Below are positions 32,433-39,965 of a stretch of 42,286 nucleotides of DNA, piece after piece. The DNA comes from Flavilitoribacter nigricans DSM 23189 = NBRC 102662 (lineage in GTDB: Bacteria > Bacteroidota > Bacteroidia > Chitinophagales > Saprospiraceae): contig NZ_PDUD01000006.1 in assembly GCF_002646595.1 (NCBI RefSeq), forward strand, positions 1 to 42,286, given 5' to 3'. The position numbers were made by a program, and so were the translations under genes. Within the stretch, counting starts at the first letter, position 1; the number at the start of each line of letters is the position of its first letter. The notes under the pieces are model-generated. The model was not told the DNA's origin and ran no database searches. It was given only the letters and a program-made list of their open reading frames with translations.

Positions 32433-35400
32433 TTATTCTGTCTCCGGAAGTGCCCGGTCCAGGGCTCTTATGATCTGCCGGGCCAATTGGTCGGGATTTT
32501 CGGCCGGCCGGATTTCCAGGTCTACCGGAGGCTGATCGTTGTGGAAAAGCTTGACTTTGGCCCGAATGGTGTTGCCTTCCCGGGTGTAGATCCCGCCGAG
32601 GGAGTAGGCACCCGGGTAATCCGTCACATCTACGTAGATCAGATCGGCATTATTCCCTTTTTCGGTTTCCTTCCGGAATTTGGCCTCCAGTAAGCGGATC
32701 AGGCCCAGATCATCCCGCAGGGTCTCTTCGTTGAGAAATGCGGACCGGATCAAGACCGGCTTTTTCTTAACGATCGGAATATTTACCGAGTTATTGAGGA
32801 TTCCGATATCAAAACTGGCACCCTGCCGGGGAAAACCCAGCATCGGCGTCTGGATGCTGTTAATTGTGGCGGCCAGTCGAGGCACTTCGTCCCGGGCGTA
32901 CTGGAAAAGTTTCATGACATCCACGTAATCGCCATCGGTCGTTTTGCGGGTGGCTACTCCGAGCATACCCTGGAGTAAGGAATAAGTCAGTAGCCCCTGC
33001 CCGTAGGCCGAAGATTCAAAACTGACCTTGTTGGCGGCGCTACCGGAGAGGATGAACATGCCGGTGCGATCCTGCATCCGGTCGAGGGCCCGAACCTGAC
33101 TGGTGTTGACTGCCTTGGAGCCCCCGGTGATCTCCTGGACGACGCCACCGGAATTGCAGGCGTCAACGATCAGGATCTGTTTGAGTGCCGCAATCCCGTT
33201 CATCCACAGGGTAAGTTCCTCACTGGAAATGGTAAAGGCCCGGCGAATATCGGTGTCACTGAGATCTTCACTGGCAATGCCCTGGGTGAGGTAATGGAAC
33301 TGCGCCTGCTCCGCGCTTCCGTGGGTGGTGCCGTGACCGGATAGATAAACGATAAGTACATCTTCCGCCCGGGCTTTTCCCCGAATGGTATTGAATACCG
33401 CCTGCACATTTTCTTTACTGGCGTATTGCCAGGTGATCGGCGTACCTTCCAGCCCGGTATTTTCACCCGGGGCAGTAGACAGGCAAAATACTTCCAGACC
33501 ATTTCCTCCGGAGAACAGGTTGGCGCCAACCGATTGCAGCGCCCGGGCCATCATGCTTGCATCCTGATCGGCGAATTGCAGGTCCATGCGGGTACCCCGG
33601 TAGTCGGACGTTCCTACGGCTACTACGTATAATTTAGGATCTACCTCGCCGACCCAGCCCTGATTGCCGGATTCCCGCTCCGTTCCCCGGGCTCCGGTAT
33701 AGCTGTACGGGAGTTCTAACAGCCGGCTCTTTAGCCAGCCGGCTTCGTTATAGGCGCGGATCCCGATTACATTGCTACTATCCGGATGGCGGTACAGGTA
33801 CTGTCGGTAGGGTTGCAGGTCCAAACGGATCCGGCGACTGCGTTGGGCGTTTTCCCGGCGGGGTAGGGGATTGGCATCCGGAACGACCTCTTTTCCGTTG
33901 ACAAAAATGCTGACCCGTCCGATGCCTCCGTTGCGTTCCCGGAGGTCGATCTGTAGTTCATGGCCTTCGATCATGGCATTTATTGTCGGGTAAAGCTCGA
34001 CGGTACGGAACTGCTCGACCGGCCGGAGGATCTCTTCGGAGTAGCCCAGCAACTGTGGCAGCAGCCCCGGTTCGTAGTAGCGGATCTTGAGTTGATCCAG
34101 TTCGATGATCTCCCATACGCCGTCATAATTGAGGATGTAGTACATATCCCGCAGGGCACCGGGAGAGGCATCAAAAAGCCCTTCGGGCGTGGTGACCACC
34201 CAATCCTGCTCTCCGATCGCAAAGAAGGAAGCCAGTACGGAGCCCGTTTCCAGATCCCAAAGTAGAGATCGGTGATCGCGCCCACTGGTGATCAGCCGGC
34301 GGTTGTCCTGGAAAAATACGGCGCTGCTGACCGCCCGACCGTGCTCCCGGGCGGAGAACAAGAGCTGGGAATTTTGGGTATTCCAGACTTTGAGCTCTCC
34401 GTCATCACTTGCCGTTAGCATCCGGCTGCCGTCGGGCGAGAATGCCAGGGTGATTACGGAACTCCGGTGTAAGGATGATAAGGGCTTTTTTTGCCCGCTG
34501 TTGACCTCCCAGACCACGGCCTGTCCTTTACTGCCACCGGTAAGGATTTGCTGCCCGTCAGGCGCAAGCGCAATCGGGAAGGACTCAAAATCGTAAAGAA
34601 GGTCCATTTCCGCTTCCCGGAAGCTGCGGAGCAATTGGCCGCTGGTCTGATCCCAAACGTTTACACTACCGTCCAGACTACCCGTAAATACTTTGCTTTC
34701 GGTAGGGGAGAAAGCTACCCAGTGGATCTCATAGCTGTGACCTTCCAGGGTATGAAGTATTTGCCGATTGCGGTAGTCCCAGAGAACGGCGGCATCCTCG
34801 CCGCTACTGAGCAATAGGGTACCATCCGGCGAGAAGGCCAGGTCGCGGATAGCACCGTGATCTCCGGATAGCGTAAACAATTCTCTTTCTTCCCGAAGAT
34901 CCATAATATGAATGATCCCGTCGGTCCCGGCAACCGCCAGTTGGGGATCAGTCGGGGAATAGGCAACGGATAAAATAGCTTCATCTTCGGTAGCAAGCTG
35001 AAATTGCTCCTGCGTGCTGGGAAGGCTCCAGGTCCGGGAGCTTCCCTGAAAGGCTCCGGCTGTAAACTGAGTGCCATCCGGGGAAAAGGCCATGGACGAG
35101 GCGGCGTAGGAATGACCTTGCCGGGCGGCCAGCAGACGCCCCTGCCAGAAATCCCACAGCCGCAGTTCCTGGTTTCGGTTGCCGGTGAGTAGCTGCCGGT
35201 TGTCCGGGGACAAGCGGGTGGAAAATGCTTCAATGCTGTGTCCCCGGAGGGTTTGCAGCAGTGCACCGGTAGCGGTATCCCAGATGCGGGCCGTACTGTC
35301 CTGGCTCCCGGTGAGGAGGCGATCGCCCTCGGGGGAGAACGCCAGATCGTATACGCGTTGCCCGTGTCCGGATAGGATGTGCAGGATGTCGCCCCGGTCG

Positions 35401-35606
35401 GAATCCAGGAGCAGTACGGAGCCTTCCTCCGTGCCGACGGCCATTTGTTGTCCGTCCGGAGAGGCGGCCACGGAAAGGAAGTCGAAGTCGCTGTTTTGGA
35501 AAGAGGCAAGTGCCTGTCCGGTGCTGAGGTCCCATTTACGGATGATCCCGTCGCCTCCAATACTCAGTAACCGGGATGGATCATTGGTAAACGATAAGGA
35601 CTGCAC
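32433..35606 (-). CDS. WD40-caspase protein, 3' part (frameshifted)
   Basis: The GTG at 35606 is an artefact of a frameshift: in this frame the sequence runs on upstream as RGGVQSLSFTN and joins the gene piece at 35564-36196. The piece carries WD40 blades (~1-450, e.g. VAFSPTESKVFTGSLDGSVNVWD), then the junction QDWVVTTPEGLFDASPG and LDQLKIRYYEPGLL, an Ig-like strand-rich segment (~555-640), and a caspase domain with His in VYLSGHGT and Cys in VDACNSGG (codon at 33158-33156). A C-terminal module of ~105 residues follows the caspase. It is a paralogue of the next two genes, with a caspase part closely similar to theirs. The intact protein would be ~1255 aa. Confidence 0.8.
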   Translation of the reverse strand: MQSLSFTNDPSRLLSIGGDGIIRKWDLSTGQALASFQNSDFDFLSVAASPDGQQMAVGTEEGSVLLLDSDRGDILHILSGHGQRVYDLAFSPEGDRLLTGSQDSTARIWDTATGALLQTLRGHSIEAFSTRLSPDNRQLLTGNRNQELRLWDFWQGRLLAARQGHSYAASSMAFSPDGTQFTAGAFQGSSRTWSLPSTQEQFQLATEDEAILSVAYSPTDPQLAVAGTDGIIHIMDLREERELFTLSGDHGAIRDLAFSPDGTLLLSSGEDAAVLWDYRNRQILHTLEGHSYEIHWVAFSPTESKVFTGSLDGSVNVWDQTSGQLLRSFREAEMDLLYDFESFPIALAPDGQQILTGGSKGQAVVWEVNSGQKKPLSSLHRSSVITLAFSPDGSRMLTASDDGELKVWNTQNSQLLFSAREHGRAVSSAVFFQDNRRLITSGRDHRSLLWDLETGSVLASFFAIGEQDWVVTTPEGLFDASPGALRDMYYILNYDGVWEIIELDQLKIRYYEPGLLPQLLGYSEEILRPVEQFRTVELYPTINAMIEGHELQIDLRERNGGIGRVSIFVNGKEVVPDANPLPRRENAQRSRRIRLDLQPYRQYLYRHPDSSNVIGIRAYNEAGWLKSRLLELPYSYTGARGTERESGNQGWVGEVDPKLYVVAVGTSDYRGTRMDLQFADQDASMMARALQSVGANLFSGGNGLEVFCLSTAPGENTGLEGTPITWQYASKENVQAVFNTIRGKARAEDVLIVYLSGHGTTHGSAEQAQFHYLTQGIASEDLSDTDIRRAFTISSEELTLWMNGIAALKQILIVDACNSGGVVQEITGGSKAVNTSQVRALDRMQDRTGMFILSGSAANKVSFESSAYGQGLLTYSLLQGMLGVATRKTTDGDYVDVMKLFQYARDEVPRLAATINSIQTPMLGFPRQGASFDIGILNNSVNIPIVKKKPVLIRSAFLNEETLRDDLGLIRLLEAKFRKETEKGNNADLIYVDVTDYPGAYSLGGIYTREGNTIRAKVKLFHNDQPPVDLEIRPAENPDQLARQIIRALDRALPETE

Positions 35607-36196
35607 GCCGCCCCGGGGGCTTCGGAAATATCCCGCTTACCGTCTTTGCCGTAGACCCGAAGGTTGCCCCGGGCGCTTCCGCATACCAGTTGATCCTGGG
35701 GGCCGGCGGTGAGGGACAGGATCGCTTCTTGCTCCCGGAGCGAGCGGAACAGCATCCCGTTGGCCGTTTTCCAGGTCTTCAGGCTACCGTCCTCTCCGCC
35801 GGTGTATAGTTGCATGCCATCGGAGGAAAAGGCCAGCGCCAGTACTCCGCCCCGATCCATACTCAGGGTGTGTAATAGGTTGCCGGTATGGCTGTCCCAG
35901 AGGATGGCGGTACCGTCCTGACTCCCGGTAGCAAGGGTGCGACCGTCCGGCGCAAAAGCCACGGCTTCGATCCCCAGTCGGTGTTCGGTAAAAATGTGGA
36001 GTAATTTACCACTCGCTACTTCCCAGAGGATAGCGGTACCATCTTCACTCCCGGTGAGCGCCCACCGGGCGTCCGGAGAAAAAGCGACCCCGTTGACCAT
36101 ATCGGTATGGCCGATGGGGATGATCAATTCGGGTTGTTGGGCGGCCGCCCATACCGTGAGGCAAAGAAAACTCAGGATATAGCCAATCTGCTTCAT
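35564..36196 (-). CDS. WD40-caspase protein, 5' part (frameshifted)
   Basis: Starts with a signal peptide (KQIGYILSFLCLTVWAAAQ) at 36196. About four WD40 blades follow (VNGVAFSPDARWALTGSEDGTAILWE and relatives). Sense ends at KRDISEAPG (position ~35620); the residues after that (AACSPYRL..) are out of frame. The switch sits at the homopolymer pair CCCC-GGGGG (35611-35619, plus strand). Losing one base there restores ..ISEAPGGVQSLSFTN and joins this piece to 32433-35606. Export of the whole protein is implied by this N-terminus. Confidence 0.8.
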   Translation of the reverse strand: MKQIGYILSFLCLTVWAAAQQPELIIPIGHTDMVNGVAFSPDARWALTGSEDGTAILWEVASGKLLHIFTEHRLGIEAVAFAPDGRTLATGSQDGTAILWDSHTGNLLHTLSMDRGGVLALAFSSDGMQLYTGGEDGSLKTWKTANGMLFRSLREQEAILSLTAGPQDQLVCGSARGNLRVYGKDGKRDISEAPGAACSPYRLPMIHPGY

Positions 36197-36235
36197 ACCA
36201 GCATGCTTAGGTTAGAATTTTTCGGGGTATAGTTA

Positions 36236-36276
36236 GGTTAGACTTTTTAAGTTTTCGAAACTTAGAAAGTCTAACC
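36236..36276. repeat. Palindromic repeat between WD40-caspase genes
   Basis: 19-nt arms (GGTTAGACTTTTTAAGTTT at 36236-36254 and its complement at 36258-36276, one mismatch) around a TCG loop. It is the same element as at 701-733. It lies 15 bp downstream of the stop-side end of no gene but directly between two same-strand genes (start at 36196, stop at 36292), a position fitting a terminator for the gene at 36292-39891. Confidence 0.75.
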
Positions 36277-36291
36277 ATCTTCCTGTCATTA

Positions 36292-39200
36292 CTATTCCAA
36301 AGCCCGCTTCACCTCCCGCAAAATCAATCGCACCAGCCGTTTCGGATCATCCGTCGCCGGTATTTGCAGGTCTTTGGGGTTTTGTCCGTTCTCAAAGAGT
36401 TTGACCGTCAGGTTGATGTTTTCCCCGTCTTTGGTATACAGACCACTCAGGGAGTAGGCGCCCGGATAATCGGTTACATCCACGTAGATCAGATCGGCAT
36501 CCTTGCCTTTTTCGGTTTCCTGCCGGAACTCCGTTTCCAGCAGTTTTATCAATCCCAGATCATCTTTCAGGCTCGCCTGGTTCAGGAAGTTCGACCGGAT
36601 GATGACCGGCTTTTTATTGCCGATGGGGATCTTCGTGTTTTGGTCCACGATGCCAATATCAAAGCTCGCACCGGTTTTCGGAAAGCCCAGCATTGGGGTT
36701 TGCACACCGTTGATGGTAGTGGCCAGGCGAGGTACTTCGTCGCGGGCGTATTGGAAGAGTTTCATCACATCCACGTAGTCGCCGTCGGCGGTTTTGCGGG
36801 TGGCCACACCCAGCATACCCTGGAGCAGGGAGTAGGTCAGCAGGCCCTGTCCGTATTCACTGGCTTCGTAGCTCACTTTATCGGCGGCACTGCCCGACAG
36901 CACGAACATACCGGTGCGGTCTTTCATGCGATCCAGCGCTCGGATCTGACTGGAATTCAGGTTCCGGGTGCCGCCGGTTAGGTTTTCCACCACTTTACCC
37001 GAGTTGCAGGCATCAATAACGAGTACCTGTTTCAGGGCCGGGATGTCGTTGATCCACTGGGTCAGTTCCCCGCTGGAAATGGTGTACTTGCCGCGCACTT
37101 CGGCATCTTCGATCATGGCTTCGCTGGCCATACTGCCGGTGAGGTAATAGAATTGGGATTGCTCCGCACTGCCGTGGGTGACGCCGTGGCCGGAAAGGTA
37201 GACCAGCAAGACATCTTCGGCTTTCGCTTTCTGTTTAATCGACGTGAGCACCGCTTGCAGGTTTTCTTTGCTGGCGAATTGCCATTGTACCGGCGTTCCC
37301 TCCAGCCCGGTAGAATCCGGGGAGGCCGTGGTCAGGCAGTATACTTCCGTGCCCTCGCCGCCGGAAAAGAGATTACTACCCACCGACTGTAGGGCCAGCG
37401 CAATGGCGGTGGCGTCCTGGGTGGCGTACTGCAGATCCAGATTGGTACCCGTATAATCCGAGGTGCCGAGGCTGACCACGAACATTTTCGGATCCAGTTT
37501 TCCCGTCCAGCCGGAGTTGCCGCCGCTGCCGCTCCCTTTGGACCAGGCCGTGGGCCGGTAGGCGACATCGATCGATGAACTCTTCAGCCAGCCGTCCTTA
37601 TTGTACACGCGCAGACTGATCAGATTGGTGCTGTCCGGATGACGGAAAAGATAGGCCTGGGCGAGACGGAGATCGTAACTGACCGTTGTTTTTCGCTGCG
37701 GGTTGGCATCATTAGCGATCTCTTTGCCGTTGGCAAAAATGCTGACCTGCCCGATGCCCCCGCTGCGGGCGGTCAGTTGGACGTTCAGCTGATCCCCTTT
37801 AATCTCGGCCTGCACTTCCGGATAGAGGGACACCTGGTCCAGACCGGCTACGGAGCGGGTACGCTCCCCGGAGAAGCCCAATATCTTTTGTAACAGGCCG
37901 GGTTCGTAATAGCGGGCTTTGAGTTGTTCGAGTTCGACAATGTCGGTCTTACCCTTATTTTCTACCAGATAGTAGAGTCGGTTCATGGCGTTCTGGGAGG
38001 CATCGAATAGCCCGCCCGGACTGACCACTACCCAGTCTTCCTCATCCACGTGGATCATGTAGAGCAACTCTTCGTGGGTATTGGTGTCCCAGATCCGGAT
38101 CGTTCCATCGGCGGAACTGGAATACAGCTTTTGCCCGTCGGCGGAAAATATCATACGGGCTACGCTGCCACCGTGCCCCGGGAAAGCATGGAGCAGTTTC
38201 CCGCTGGACGCTGCGTATAGATTGATCTTCCCTTCGTGGTTACCGATGACGATGAAGTTGCCGTCCGGCGAAAAAGCCAGGGCCGAGGTAACGTCGTAGC
38301 CTTCTTGCGGAAAAGCATGGATCAACTTTCCACTTTCCAGTTCGACCAGGCGGGAAGTCGATTTTCTCATACTCCAGAAGTCATTCTCACCGAGCAGCAG
38401 GAATTTTTTATCCGGGGAGAAAACCCCCATACCGGGACTGAATATTTCGGTCCGGATATCATCCAACTGCCGGAGCTTTTGCTTGGTGGCCATATCCCAG
38501 ATACTTATACTGAGTTTGCTCTCGGGAAAACCGTCGGGACCTAGATTATCGTAATCATTTTCCCCGGTCCAGCTCGCTCCTATGGCGCCATCTTCGCTGA
38601 GGGCGACTACCCTTACTTCCTCCGTGAGCATGATGGGTGCCCCGCCGTAAGTGTTGGGCCAATAGGCGTCTCCCTGCCGGGCTACCTCCTGCTGGTCGGC
38701 TGCGGAGGTGAAAAAGGGTGTATTGGACGGGTCGGTCAGTTCCGTATTTCCCAGCGCCCGGGAGCGACTCATGCGGCCGGTAGTGAAATCCCAGTAATGG
38801 AGCCGCCGGTCGTTGGTGGTAATGGAAACCAAACTACGCTGATCCGGGTCTAAGTAAATAAAACCGACACCCGGCGTATGGGCTTCCATTTTGCGGAGGG
38901 TACGGCCGCTTTCCCGGTCGAACAGGATGATCTTTCCTTCGCCGCCACCCCAGGCCACCAGCCGGTTATCCGGACTTAAAGCGGCAACGGCTCCACCCAT
39001 GGGGCCACCCGTCATCATCATGATCTCAGACTGGTCGTCGGACACGGGAGCCGGATAGGTCTGGGTAAACTGCTGCCGGTCCAGATCAAAGAGTTTGGCA
39101 TCGCCGTTATTTTCCGTGATCAGCATATATTTTCCGTCCAACGAGATGTCTTGTAGCGATTGCAGCTCCTCATTAATCTCTGGGAGTTGAAGGGGCGGCA

Positions 39201-39891
39201 CTAACTGACCGTCCGATATCCGCCAGGATTTTTCGATTCGCTCATTCGTGTCAAGGTCGATGGTCGATACGCTCACGATCTGGCCGTCTTTACTGAAGCG
39301 GAGCCTGTCGCCGTACATTTCGGGTAGTCCTTCCAGGGCCAGCGTTCGGGTAAGCTTGCGGGTAGACAGATCGTACAAATGCATTTGCCCCGGGTTGGTC
39401 TGGTAAAATGATTTTCCATCCGGAGTAAATCCATGGGGTTGTACGCCCTCGGGTAGCGTTTGTTTTTCCTGTGCAGGATAACTGACCAGATTCTTCTCAT
39501 AATCGATCCCCCAGCGGCCGTCGGGGGAAAGCTGGGCCAGGTTGAATTCGTTTATGAAAAAATTTCGGTCAGCGCGAATATCCCAGACTTTGGCTCGTCC
39601 TTCCGTAAACGACCAGGCGTAGAAGGCGTAGTTACCGTCTGGCGAAAACTTTGCACCGAAAACGGCCTGGTTTTGCTTAGACGAGCTTTTGATCAGTTTT
39701 CCCGTGGTGACATCCCAGATCATCAGGGTGCCGTCGGAGGAAGCAGACAACAACTGGCTGCCGTCACTGGAAAAATCCAGGCTAAGTACAGCCTGAGTAT
39801 GGCCGTAAGGCAGACCCAGCACGGGACGCTGGGCCGTGAGTAAAAGGGGCAAACATAACAGGGCCCAAAGGTGGATAGCTTTTTTCATCAT
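36292..39891 (-). CDS. Exported WD40-caspase protein
   Basis: 1199 residues, intact. Signal peptide at the start (KKAIHLWALLCLPLLLTAQ). Residues ~25-620 hold WD40 blades, some degenerate (LSLDFSSDGSQLLSASSDGTLMIWD; SALAFSPDGNFIVIGNHEGKINLY; RMIFSADGQKLYSSSADGTIRIWD). The junction EEDWVVVSPGGLFDASQ and LEQLKARYYEPGLLQKILG follows, then an Ig-like part (~690-780). The caspase domain (~800-1060) has catalytic His902 in VYLSGHGV and Cys962 in VIDACNSGK. The ~110-residue C-terminal module (KKPVIIRSNFLNQ..VKRALE) is shared with the neighbours. The propeller may sense a ligand or partner and release the protease; substrate and trigger are unknown. It is the only complete unbroken member of the array here. 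Confidence 0.9.
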   Translation of the reverse strand: MMKKAIHLWALLCLPLLLTAQRPVLGLPYGHTQAVLSLDFSSDGSQLLSASSDGTLMIWDVTTGKLIKSSSKQNQAVFGAKFSPDGNYAFYAWSFTEGRAKVWDIRADRNFFINEFNLAQLSPDGRWGIDYEKNLVSYPAQEKQTLPEGVQPHGFTPDGKSFYQTNPGQMHLYDLSTRKLTRTLALEGLPEMYGDRLRFSKDGQIVSVSTIDLDTNERIEKSWRISDGQLVPPLQLPEINEELQSLQDISLDGKYMLITENNGDAKLFDLDRQQFTQTYPAPVSDDQSEIMMMTGGPMGGAVAALSPDNRLVAWGGGEGKIILFDRESGRTLRKMEAHTPGVGFIYLDPDQRSLVSITTNDRRLHYWDFTTGRMSRSRALGNTELTDPSNTPFFTSAADQQEVARQGDAYWPNTYGGAPIMLTEEVRVVALSEDGAIGASWTGENDYDNLGPDGFPESKLSISIWDMATKQKLRQLDDIRTEIFSPGMGVFSPDKKFLLLGENDFWSMRKSTSRLVELESGKLIHAFPQEGYDVTSALAFSPDGNFIVIGNHEGKINLYAASSGKLLHAFPGHGGSVARMIFSADGQKLYSSSADGTIRIWDTNTHEELLYMIHVDEEDWVVVSPGGLFDASQNAMNRLYYLVENKGKTDIVELEQLKARYYEPGLLQKILGFSGERTRSVAGLDQVSLYPEVQAEIKGDQLNVQLTARSGGIGQVSIFANGKEIANDANPQRKTTVSYDLRLAQAYLFRHPDSTNLISLRVYNKDGWLKSSSIDVAYRPTAWSKGSGSGGNSGWTGKLDPKMFVVSLGTSDYTGTNLDLQYATQDATAIALALQSVGSNLFSGGEGTEVYCLTTASPDSTGLEGTPVQWQFASKENLQAVLTSIKQKAKAEDVLLVYLSGHGVTHGSAEQSQFYYLTGSMASEAMIEDAEVRGKYTISSGELTQWINDIPALKQVLVIDACNSGKVVENLTGGTRNLNSSQIRALDRMKDRTGMFVLSGSAADKVSYEASEYGQGLLTYSLLQGMLGVATRKTADGDYVDVMKLFQYARDEVPRLATTINGVQTPMLGFPKTGASFDIGIVDQNTKIPIGNKKPVIIRSNFLNQASLKDDLGLIKLLETEFRQETEKGKDADLIYVDVTDYPGAYSLSGLYTKDGENINLTVKLFENGQNPKDLQIPATDDPKRLVRLILREVKRALE

Positions 39892-39965
39892 TTTGGTAGA
39901 TTTTGCATTTGCGGTTGCTATGTTGAATGTATAAACGATGCTTAAATTCGTATGAATAATTATGC

